64,000 nucleotides of DNA, from assembly GCA_041907665.1 (NCBI GenBank), contig JAYRGW010000008.1:1-64000 (forward strand), given 5' to 3'. Of the stretch, positions 33,764 through 41,818 are shown piece by piece. Within the stretch, counting starts at the first letter, position 1. Each line of letters opens with the position of its first letter. The position numbers and the translations under genes were made by a program. Below the pieces are notes generated by a model that was given only the letters and a program-made list of their open reading frames with translations, was not told the origin of the DNA and searched no databases. This DNA comes from JAAYUD01 sp041907665. GTDB lineage: Bacteria; Bacteroidota; Bacteroidia; Bacteroidales; Bacteroidaceae.

Positions 33764-33854
33764 TGAATGTTCACTTCAAAATACGTTCCGAAAAACGGCT
33801 TTCATATAATATTCTATTTTTCAGCGACTTATTACGTCAATGGGGTGTGTACTT
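33737..33854. repeat. Right arm of the 118-bp inverted repeat
   Basis: It covers the last codons of the VirE-like gene (MVKKVSEY, stop) and about 90 bp of 3' flank, and aligns without gaps to the reverse complement of 30412-30529. The identical core is 33762-33794. The remainder to 34021 shows no supported gene; a 77-codon frame there (33767-34000) reads through the repeat and is rejected. Confidence 0.85.
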
Positions 33855-34021
33855 TGAAAAACGAGACATTCACAATCGGAGCCTTAATGTTTATTGCTAT
33901 TCGTTATAGGAACGAAATTATATTTAAATCTTTTAGAGAAAAAAGAGATTATCCGACCTATTGTCATAACTTGCACGCAAAACAGTTGAATATGTATTGA
34001 TTTTTTACTCAACAATATAAA

Positions 34022-35128
34022 ATGAAAAAATTATCTATTGGAGATTTAAAAATGCGCATTCCAATCGTTCAGGGTGGAATGGGTGTAGGGATCTCTTTAT
34101 CCGGTTTAGCTTCGGCCGTTGCAAACGAAGGCGGTGTCGGTGTCATTTCATGCGCCGGTCTGGGACTTCTGTACAACAATATGTCTACTAATTTTCGCGA
34201 AGCATGTATCTTGGGGCTGAAAGAAGAACTGAGAATGGCTCGAGACAAAATAAAAGAAAAACAACAGAAGGCAAAAGGCTTTATAGGCGTCAATGTGATG
34301 GTAGCGATGTCGAACTTCACCGATATGGTGAAAACCGCCATAGCAGAAAAGGCTGATATCATTTTCAGTGGAGCCGGTCTACCGCTCAATCTACCGGAAT
34401 TTTTGGAGAAAGGAAGTAAGACGAAACTTGTACCTATCGTTTCGTCGGCTCGTGCTATCGGTATTATTTGCGAAAGATGGCATAGCCTATACAACTATCT
34501 TCCGGATGCTGTAGTAGTGGAAGGACCAAAAGCAGGAGGACATCTGGGCTACAAAGAAAATCAGATTTTCGACGAGCACTATTCGTTGGAAGAGATTCTG
34601 CCACAAGTAGTGACAGAAACCGCTATCTACGAGCATAAGTATCACAAAAAGATTCCCGTTATTGCCGCAGGCGGTATATATACCGGATCTGATATATGCA
34701 AGATGATGGAACTGGGAGCTTCGGGAGTACAATTGGGTACTCGATTTGTAACGACAGACGAATGCGATGCTTCGATGGAATTCAAACAACAATATCTGGA
34801 TGCAAAAGAAGAAGATATAGAGATTATCAAAAGCCCGGTAGGAATGCCGGGTCGTGCAATTGGCGGTTCTTTTTTACAGCAAGTGAAAGAAGGCATCAAA
34901 CAACCGAAACGTTGTCCGTTTCATTGCATCAAGACCTGCGACATATCCAAGAGTCCTTATTGCATCATGCTGGCTCTATATAATGCCTTTAAGGGAAATT
35001 TTAAGAACGGATTTGCTTTTTCCGGTTCCAACGGTTACCGTGCCAATCGCATTATGAGTGTGAAAGACACTATTAAGGAATTGATGAACGAATGGAAAGA
35101 GAAAGAACTTTCGCTCAAGAAAAAATAA
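34022..35128 (+). CDS. Nitronate monooxygenase / FabK-like FMN enzyme
   Basis: 368 residues of the 2-nitropropane dioxygenase/FabK TIM-barrel group. Marks are IPIVQGGMGVGISLSGLASAVANEGGVG (FMN phosphate end), GVNVMVAM, VVEGPKAGGHLGYKEN with the active-site His region (about 167-183), IPVIAAGGIYTG and GVQLGTRFV. Members oxidise nitroalkanes or reduce enoyl-ACP; the C-terminal insert with several Cys (CPFHCIKTCD, YCIML) is typical of the clostridial/Bacteroidales branch annotated as nitronate monooxygenase. Specificity is open. It stands alone and is followed by a very long hairpin. Confidence 0.88.
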   Translation: MKKLSIGDLKMRIPIVQGGMGVGISLSGLASAVANEGGVGVISCAGLGLLYNNMSTNFREACILGLKEELRMARDKIKEKQQKAKGFIGVNVMVAMSNFTDMVKTAIAEKADIIFSGAGLPLNLPEFLEKGSKTKLVPIVSSARAIGIICERWHSLYNYLPDAVVVEGPKAGGHLGYKENQIFDEHYSLEEILPQVVTETAIYEHKYHKKIPVIAAGGIYTGSDICKMMELGASGVQLGTRFVTTDECDASMEFKQQYLDAKEEDIEIIKSPVGMPGRAIGGSFLQQVKEGIKQPKRCPFHCIKTCDISKSPYCIMLALYNAFKGNFKNGFAFSGSNGYRANRIMSVKDTIKELMNEWKEKELSLKKK

Positions 35129-35153
35129 TGTGATATCAATTTCAATGTAATAT

Positions 35154-35218
35154 CACCCAAATAATAGAGGGTTGCCCATATCGCCATGCGATAAGTGTAA
35201 CCCTCTATTATTTGGGTG
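35154..35218 (+). terminator. Long two-tier hairpin after the nitronate monooxygenase gene
   Basis: A perfect 20-bp stem (35154-35173 with 35199-35218; arms begin CACCCAAATAATAG and end TATTTGGGTG) encloses an inner 6-bp stem TATCGC/GCGATA (35179-35184 with 35188-35193). No T run follows on either strand, which is unusual for an intrinsic terminator; it lies between convergent genes. Confidence 0.75.
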
Positions 35219-35255
35219 GTACTTGGATAATGAAATATGCTATAAAAGCCTTAAA

Positions 35256-36284
35256 TCAATTTACTTCTTTTATCAAATAAACGATAGTAGGTAAATGGTC
35301 ACTATAGCCATTGAGCCATACTCCACCCGCATGAGTACGTTTGGGATACCCTTTATAGTTGCCTTCTGTTTGTATCATATAATCACGACGAAAAACTTCG
35401 TTCTTCAAAAACTTAAGAGTAGAACGATCGTCTCCCAATAAATTACCATTAACAACTATCTGGTCGAAAAGATTCCAATTACCCTTATATTCTAATGTAC
35501 CAACACCTTTCGAACGAAGAGTATTCCACCACGGATTGTATAAATCGGATGGAGACTTCACCTCCTTTTGCTCACGACGAGCTCCTAACTCGGTTTTCAT
35601 ACTAGCATCGTCGGGATCATCATTCATATCCCCCATAATGATAATTTTCATCATGGGATTGAGCGTCATTAATGAGTCTTTAACACTCTTGACCTGACGT
35701 CCAGCGGATTCACGAAAAGGAGAACCAGAAAAGCGAGAGGGCCAATGATTTACTATTACAGCAAGATCTTCGCCCGCAAGCTTGCCTCTGACAACCAAAA
35801 AGCCACGAGTTTTGAAAGCAGTATCAGTAGTAGCATAAGGCACTAGGCGCTTTGTGTCAACTTGAAAGAAACGAGAATTATAGATCACGGCACAATCTAC
35901 GCCACGACGATCGGGACCTTCGATATGTACAAACTGAAGATTACGCGAAGCCAAGGCTTTCTGATGTACTAAATCGTCGAGCACTTGGTCGTTTTCTACT
36001 TCAGAAACGCCCAAGATAGATAATCCGAGAGGTAACATATCTGTAGACATTTCTGATATTACCTGGCTCATATTCGCTAACTTAGCATGATATTTTTCTT
36101 CTGTCCACTTCATCGCACCATCGGGCAAATATTCGTAATCGTTCTTACCCACATCGTGATGAGTATCAAAAAGATTTTCCAAGTTATAAAATCCTACACT
36201 ATAAACTGCATATCTTTTATTCTGCGCAAATGCGTTAGATAAAAATAGGGCAAACAAACAAAATGATAAAAATAATCTTCTCAT
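35256..36284 (-). CDS. Secreted endonuclease/exonuclease/phosphatase-family enzyme
   Basis: 342 residues with a signal peptide (LFLSFCLFALFLSNAFAQ). The EEP fold is shown by FYNLENLF with the first Asn, GVSEVEN with the metal Glu (about 94), DCAVIYNS, VNHWPSR with the His, IIMGDMNDDPDD with the Asp/Asn pair (about 213-224), and the closing YSDHLP. Such exported EEP enzymes in Bacteroidota are often nucleases or phosphodiesterases. It is divergent from the TonB receptor across a 154-bp region, placing it in the nucleic-acid locus. Phosphatase activity is an alternative. Confidence 0.88.
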   Translation of the reverse strand: MRRLFLSFCLFALFLSNAFAQNKRYAVYSVGFYNLENLFDTHHDVGKNDYEYLPDGAMKWTEEKYHAKLANMSQVISEMSTDMLPLGLSILGVSEVENDQVLDDLVHQKALASRNLQFVHIEGPDRRGVDCAVIYNSRFFQVDTKRLVPYATTDTAFKTRGFLVVRGKLAGEDLAVIVNHWPSRFSGSPFRESAGRQVKSVKDSLMTLNPMMKIIIMGDMNDDPDDASMKTELGARREQKEVKSPSDLYNPWWNTLRSKGVGTLEYKGNWNLFDQIVVNGNLLGDDRSTLKFLKNEVFRRDYMIQTEGNYKGYPKRTHAGGVWLNGYSDHLPTIVYLIKEVN

Positions 36285-36333
36285 ATCTCTTATTATTATA
36301 AATACGTAACATATGGAATAAGTTACGAAACAT

Positions 36334-36394
36334 CAAAAATATATTTTATTTTTCTCCTATTTAAATTTAGAGTAACATTTTTTTATTATTTTTG
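36334..36394. promoter_or_regulatory. Divergent -7 boxes of the nuclease/TonB locus
   Basis: TATTTTTG on the minus strand (36341-36334) serves the EEP gene, and TATTTTTG on the plus strand (36387-36394) serves the TonB-receptor gene. The two boxes have the same sequence, 45 bp apart, in a 154-bp divergent region, so one regulator could govern both. Confidence 0.6.
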
Positions 36395-36438
36395 CATTAC
36401 AATACAAAAATACAAAGAACTATTAATACAAAAAAGAG

Positions 36439-38892
36439 ATGAGAATTAGGAAATCGTTTTTGCTCTGCGCAGTATTCTCTAGTATGGGAATAACAATGCA
36501 TGCACAAGTAGCAGATACTTTGCGCAACATGCAACAAGACAATGCATCCTACACCTTTACTGAATCGCAATTAGGCGAAGATCAGGATGCAAATCAAAAT
36601 GTCATTTCTGTGATGTCATCACGCGATGATGTCTTTTCAGGTATGGCAGGTTATGTATTCAGCCCTATGCGTTTCAGTACTAGAGGCTTTGACTCGCAAT
36701 ACAACGAGGTATACATGAATGGGATACGCTTTAATAATCCAGAATTAGGGCGTTTCAACTTTGGTGGGGTAATTGGCGGATTGAATGACGCAACTCGTAA
36801 CTATGACGGGATTGTGGGATTGGCACCTTCACGTTTTGGCTTTGGTGCAGTAGGTGGATCAACAAATTATCAACTCCGCGCCAGCCAGTATGCTGACGGT
36901 CAGAAATTCAGTTTAATGGGAGCCAATCGTAACTATGTGATGAGAGCGATGTACACCATCTCTAAAAATTTAGGCAAAAATTTCTATCTTACATTTTCTA
37001 CTTCGTACAGATGGGCTCACGAAGGATATGTAAAGGGAACTTTCTATAATGGTTTCGCCTATTTTCTTTCTTTAGAAAAGAAATTCAATGAACATCACAG
37101 TCTTTCACTCACGACATGGGGAAGCCCTACAGAAAGAGCACAACAGAGTGCCGTAACTGACGAAGTACACGATTTGGTTGGAGAAAGTCTAAGCTACAAT
37201 TCATATTGGGGATCGCTAGAAGGCAAAAAACGTAGTGCAAGAGTCATCACTGATTATGAGCCTTCGGTAGTATTGAGCCACACATGGAATATTAATCATA
37301 ATAATAAATTAGTAACTGGATTCGGATTCAAATATACAAATTATAAATCGAATAGGCTTGGATGGTATTATGATGCAGCTGATCCGCGTCCAGACTATTA
37401 CAAATATTTACCAAGCTACGATGCGGCAAATTTAGCGAACTGGCAAAACGGTACAGCCCGACAAATAAATTGGGAAAAGCTATATACAGCCAATTACAAT
37501 GCCAACAACGAAAGTCATGCAGGATACTATAATATGGAAGACCGTCATAATGATCAGTTGTACTATTCGTTCAATTCAACATTGAATACACAGATTGAAC
37601 GCAATACCCACCTCACCGCAGGCATAGACCTAAGTACAACAAAAGGTATGCACTATAAAAGGCTAGCTGACCAATTAGGCGCCGATTATTTTTTGGATTT
37701 GGACAAATATGCCGAACAAGATTTCGGACTTGACAGCAAAGAGATGCAGAATGATTTGGATAATATAGGACGTAAGTTACACAAAGGAGACAAATTTGGT
37801 TATAATTATAATCTGTTTGTAAATAACGGTTCAGCATGGGCACAAATAAACAATAATAGTATCAGCCATATTTCTTGGTTTATAGCCGGCAAGGGAGGAT
37901 TTACCACAATGTGGCGTGAAGGTTTAATGCGCAACGGACGTGCATCGGAAGGAAATGCATCCAAAGGACAAAGCAATAAGAAGAGTTTTGGAAATTATGC
38001 TTTAAAAGCTGGCATAACTTATGCCATCAATGGGAACCACCAATTAACCTTAAATGGAATATACGAACAAAGAGCACCTTTAGCATACAATGCTTTTCTA
38101 AATCCACAAATACGAAATGTATACATAAACGATTTGAAAGCTGAAAACATTTATGGAACAGATGCTACATACCGTTACAATTTCGGTTCGATATACGGAC
38201 GTATTACAGGATACTATAACGTATTTAAAAATCAAACTGAAATAGAGAATTATTTTGATGACAATTTGGGTACATATGTATTTCAAAGCTTGAGCAACGT
38301 TCGGAAAGTACATAAAGGACTAGAAGCATCTTTAAGCCTAAGACTGACAGGACAACTTACTCTAACCGGTGTAGCCGCAGTGGGGAGTTATAAATATGAC
38401 AACAATCCGACAACAACTCAAAGTAACGAGAACTCTACCAAAGAGTATGATTTAAAAGATGTAGTTTATTGTAAAGGATATCATGTAAGCGGAACTCCCC
38501 AAGAAGCCTATGACATAAACTTAAGTTACAACGTGTCTGGGTGGTTTTTCTCAATAGATGGCTCATACTATCGCAAGAATTATATCGATTTTGCTCCCAT
38601 ACGCAGAATTTCGGCATATACAATCAAAGATGCAGACGGTAACTACATCGTAAATAACACTCAAGAGAAATTGGCAAATGCTTTCTTGGCAAATGCCAGT
38701 ATCGGAAAATTCATCCGTTTAAAAGGTGGTAAAAGTTTAAATATCAACTTAATGGCAAATAATGTATTGAACAGGAAAAATGTAAAGACGTCTGGATTTG
38801 AACAAAATAGAATAGACGGCAATACATATAAACCATATTACTATTATATGCAAGGAATCAATGGATTTTTGATGATAGGATTACGTTTCTAA
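36439..38892 (+). CDS. TonB-dependent outer-membrane receptor
   Basis: 817 residues. Signal peptide (about 1-23, ending MHAQ), then a plug domain directly (about 50-165; VISVMSSRDDVFSGMAGYVF, RFSTRGFDSQYNEVYMNGI) and a 22-strand-type barrel to the end (closing aromatic YYMQGINGFLMIGLRF). The carboxypeptidase-like N-terminal domain common in SusC proteins is missing, so this is a shorter, non-SusC receptor. It imports a large or scarce substrate using TonB energy. Followed 30 bp later by the DUF5689 lipoprotein and then a nuclease, so nucleic acid or its pieces are the likely substrate (inferred). Confidence 0.9.
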   Translation: MRIRKSFLLCAVFSSMGITMHAQVADTLRNMQQDNASYTFTESQLGEDQDANQNVISVMSSRDDVFSGMAGYVFSPMRFSTRGFDSQYNEVYMNGIRFNNPELGRFNFGGVIGGLNDATRNYDGIVGLAPSRFGFGAVGGSTNYQLRASQYADGQKFSLMGANRNYVMRAMYTISKNLGKNFYLTFSTSYRWAHEGYVKGTFYNGFAYFLSLEKKFNEHHSLSLTTWGSPTERAQQSAVTDEVHDLVGESLSYNSYWGSLEGKKRSARVITDYEPSVVLSHTWNINHNNKLVTGFGFKYTNYKSNRLGWYYDAADPRPDYYKYLPSYDAANLANWQNGTARQINWEKLYTANYNANNESHAGYYNMEDRHNDQLYYSFNSTLNTQIERNTHLTAGIDLSTTKGMHYKRLADQLGADYFLDLDKYAEQDFGLDSKEMQNDLDNIGRKLHKGDKFGYNYNLFVNNGSAWAQINNNSISHISWFIAGKGGFTTMWREGLMRNGRASEGNASKGQSNKKSFGNYALKAGITYAINGNHQLTLNGIYEQRAPLAYNAFLNPQIRNVYINDLKAENIYGTDATYRYNFGSIYGRITGYYNVFKNQTEIENYFDDNLGTYVFQSLSNVRKVHKGLEASLSLRLTGQLTLTGVAAVGSYKYDNNPTTTQSNENSTKEYDLKDVVYCKGYHVSGTPQEAYDINLSYNVSGWFFSIDGSYYRKNYIDFAPIRRISAYTIKDADGNYIVNNTQEKLANAFLANASIGKFIRLKGGKSLNINLMANNVLNRKNVKTSGFEQNRIDGNTYKPYYYYMQGINGFLMIGLRF

Positions 38893-38922
38893 ACATACGG
38901 ACAACTAAATAACTTAGACAAA

Positions 38923-40767
38923 ATGAAAAATATTAAATATACAGTATTTGCATTGCTATCGTTGCTACTTCTCTTAATGGGCTGTATGAACGATAACTTT
39001 GATACGCCATCGAACGAAGGTTATAAACCTTACAGCGGTGATGCGGTTAATACGACCATAAAAGATTTGAAGACCAAATATGCAACAGCTATTGACAATA
39101 GTTCTATTGTTCTAATTGACAAAGGTACAATCATTGAAGGAACAGTAATAAGTACTGATGAACATGGCAATTTCTATCAGCAATTGGTTCTCCAAGACGC
39201 CACTGGTGCCATCCAAATAAGCGTTAGCGGTAAAGGGCAACATATCTATTATCCAATAGGACAAAAAGTAGTAGTAAAATGCGACAGTCTGTACATTGGG
39301 GGATACGGAGCGGCAGCTTTGATAGGTACGGATTACTATAATACCAGCAAGGGAAAACATCAAGTAGGAAGAATGAACCAAGCAAAAGAAGAAGCTGTTT
39401 TAGTACCCGACGGTAAGGCCGCAGCAAACAATCTGCCGACACCAAAGGAAATAAACAAATATAATGATTTGACAAAAGATGATATAAATACGCTTGTCAC
39501 CCTAAAAAATGTATCGTTTGATGACGCACAATATAAGACATTTGCTCCTGAAGCAGAACAAGATGGAGGGTATGCTGTAGATCGTAATATATCTTTTGCT
39601 GGAGGCGGATATGCCATTGTTCGTACTAGCTCTTATGCCAATTTTGCAAATATCGTACTTCCAGGAGGTACAGGAGACATAACAGGCATAATGGGGTATT
39701 ACAATGGTACTTATCAATTTATTATCAGAGACTATACTACAGATGTAGGAAAGACTTTTATTGCATACGACAAGACACGTACTCCACTTTATAATGAAAC
39801 TTTGGCCAATTCGCTAGGCTCTATGACAGCCAACCATGTCACATCTGCAACCGCCACAGACATTGCAGACTGGACGTATAGCAGTAGCTATAAGTGCGCT
39901 GTAGCAACGGGATATGTAAACAAAACCAATCTAGCTGTAGAAAGTTATTTAGTATCTCCTGTTATAGATTTATCGAATATAAAACAGGCATTTGTTTCAT
40001 TCAAAAGTGCAATTGCATATGCCACAGCAGCAACGGCAAAAGACAATCATCAATTACTTATCAGCACCGACTATAACGGAGATCCTGCTACAGCAACATG
40101 GACGGTCGTACCAGCTCGTCTACATTATTCAACATCTGGAAGTTTCGACTTCAGTAGTACTGGCAAAATAGGAATACCTAGCGATTTCGTCGGTAAAAAG
40201 GTATACTTTGCCCTAAGATACAAAAGCACGACAAAGGCTAGTACATGGGAAGTAAAAGATTTTATGGTTGATGAAGGAAAAGGATCACTAATATTATATG
40301 ACAATGCCCTATACAATGACGACGGAGGATTTACATCATATAGTGTAACAGGAGCACAGACTTGGAATTTAAAAACAACTTATGGATTCAAAATCAGTGG
40401 GTTTAACAAAACCAACTTGGATAATGAGGATTGGGCAGTATCATCGGCTATTAATCTGGCGGGTACAACAGCTCCAAGTATTTCATTCGATCAAGCCATC
40501 AACTATGCCAAAGGTAACGACCTCACTTTACTACACACATTATGGATCACAGATAATTTCACGGGAGACCCTTCAACGACAACATGGACGCAACTGACCA
40601 TACCTGTATATCCGACAGGAAATGATTGGACGTATGTCAATAGTGGTAGTATTGCAATACCAACATCGTTTGCAGGAAAGAAAGTCTATTTTGGATTCAA
40701 ATATACAAGTAATACAAATGTAGCCACGACATGGGAAGTTAAAAACATATCAATAGTAGATTTATAA
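38923..40767 (+). CDS. DUF5689 surface lipoprotein with two repeated C-terminal domains
   Basis: 614 residues. The lipobox LLMGC places the lipidated Cys near 21. An N-terminal DUF5689 domain (about 40-265) contains an OB-fold-like segment (GTVISTDEHGNFYQQLVLQD; ISVSGKGQHIYYPIGQKVVVKCD), related to nucleic-acid-binding OB folds. Two tandem beta-sandwich domains of the DUF5017/choice-of-anchor-J type follow (about 285-450 and 455-614), each ending in a KKVYF(A/G)(L/F)(R/K)Y...TTWEVK strand pair. It takes the SusD place beside the receptor and probably captures substrate outside the cell. It is the second gene of the row. Confidence 0.87.
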   Translation: MKNIKYTVFALLSLLLLLMGCMNDNFDTPSNEGYKPYSGDAVNTTIKDLKTKYATAIDNSSIVLIDKGTIIEGTVISTDEHGNFYQQLVLQDATGAIQISVSGKGQHIYYPIGQKVVVKCDSLYIGGYGAAALIGTDYYNTSKGKHQVGRMNQAKEEAVLVPDGKAAANNLPTPKEINKYNDLTKDDINTLVTLKNVSFDDAQYKTFAPEAEQDGGYAVDRNISFAGGGYAIVRTSSYANFANIVLPGGTGDITGIMGYYNGTYQFIIRDYTTDVGKTFIAYDKTRTPLYNETLANSLGSMTANHVTSATATDIADWTYSSSYKCAVATGYVNKTNLAVESYLVSPVIDLSNIKQAFVSFKSAIAYATAATAKDNHQLLISTDYNGDPATATWTVVPARLHYSTSGSFDFSSTGKIGIPSDFVGKKVYFALRYKSTTKASTWEVKDFMVDEGKGSLILYDNALYNDDGGFTSYSVTGAQTWNLKTTYGFKISGFNKTNLDNEDWAVSSAINLAGTTAPSISFDQAINYAKGNDLTLLHTLWITDNFTGDPSTTTWTQLTIPVYPTGNDWTYVNSGSIAIPTSFAGKKVYFGFKYTSNTNVATTWEVKNISIVDL

Positions 40768-40791
40768 ACAAACCTTTTAGCTTTATTTTAC

Positions 40792-40832
40792 CCCCGGGTA
40801 GTCTAAGTATAATATATCTTCCCTACTCGGGG
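40792..40832 (+). terminator. Intergenic hairpin between the DUF5689 and endonuclease genes
   Basis: CCCCGGGTAG (40792-40801) and CTACTCGGGG (40823-40832) pair over 10 bp (one G-T) with a 21-nt loop. No T run follows, so it may set a lower level of the downstream genes rather than stop transcription. Confidence 0.5.
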
Positions 40833-40883
40833 ATAAATATAGATCTATGCAATATAAAACCGTATGACTTTTAAAGAACAGAA

Positions 40884-41786
40884 ATGAAGAAACGATTATT
40901 TTTATTATTATTTTTACCAATATTATGGGCGTGTAATAGTTCCAATAATTCGGAAGTCGAACAAAAAAGCGAATGGGAACAAGGAGGAAAAGTCATTACC
41001 GGGCGAACTGAAATACCTAGATTAAAAAACATCTCGGGAATTGATCAATTTATTGACCACTCTACGATGCTGAACGGACAAAAGATGGAAACATATTGCA
41101 TGGAATACAACTATATTAAATTCCATTCGCGATGGGTAGCATTCTATATCACTGCCTCAAATGCTTTTTCGGGAGACAATGTAGTACGTTCTGATTATGG
41201 TGGAGGTCCGGGTTTTGTTGTGGACCCCGAGATTCCAAGCATTTATCAAACGAACAAAAGTGATTACAACCCCAATTATGATAGAGGGCATTTATGTGCC
41301 AGTGCAGACCGCTTTTATTCGCAAGAAGCCAATAATCAAACATTTTATTACAGCAATATGAGTCCACAGTTGAATGCTTTCAACGCAGGAATATGGATGT
41401 ACCTTGAAAATAAAGTACGAAAATGGGGGTATGATCGTAGTCTATGTGATACCTTATTTATAACGAAAGGGGGAACAATCAATTCGGAAGATATGATCAT
41501 GTCGTATACCAAAACAGGTACTCATAAAGTAGCTGTACCTAAATACTACTTTATGGCATTATTGGCAAAGAAAGGGAATACGTATCATGCTATAGGCTTT
41601 TTGCTGGAGCATCGAAATAATTATCCTTCTTCAAAATTTGGATTTGAGCAATATGCTATGACCATTAAAGAATTGGAAAAACGAACAAAAATAGATTTTT
41701 TCCCGAATCTTCCGGATAATATTGAGAAGAATGTAGAAAATATAATAGACCCCTCTTTTTGGAAGAATTTAAATTCCGACAATTAA
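40884..41786 (+). CDS. DNA/RNA non-specific endonuclease lipoprotein (NucA-type)
   Basis: 300 residues. Lipobox ILWAC puts the lipidated Cys near 17, so it is anchored in the outer membrane, perhaps at the surface. The NUC domain has the beta-beta-alpha-metal motif DRGHLCASADR (about 132-142; catalytic His, usual form DRGHxxP), the MSPQLNAFNAGIW metal Asn segment (about 159-171), and a later Glu-rich helix. It cuts single- and double-stranded DNA and RNA without sequence preference. In context it would fragment captured nucleic acid before or during uptake. Confidence 0.92.
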   Translation: MKKRLFLLLFLPILWACNSSNNSEVEQKSEWEQGGKVITGRTEIPRLKNISGIDQFIDHSTMLNGQKMETYCMEYNYIKFHSRWVAFYITASNAFSGDNVVRSDYGGGPGFVVDPEIPSIYQTNKSDYNPNYDRGHLCASADRFYSQEANNQTFYYSNMSPQLNAFNAGIWMYLENKVRKWGYDRSLCDTLFITKGGTINSEDMIMSYTKTGTHKVAVPKYYFMALLAKKGNTYHAIGFLLEHRNNYPSSKFGFEQYAMTIKELEKRTKIDFFPNLPDNIEKNVENIIDPSFWKNLNSDN

Positions 41787-41818
41787 AAGCAAAGACATAG
41801 AGGAATATATAGTGAAAT

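Noticed and set aside
33767..34000. 77-codon open frame after the VirE-like gene
   Set aside because: It runs through the inverted-repeat arm and AT-rich flank, has no family resemblance and no promoter or conserved start.
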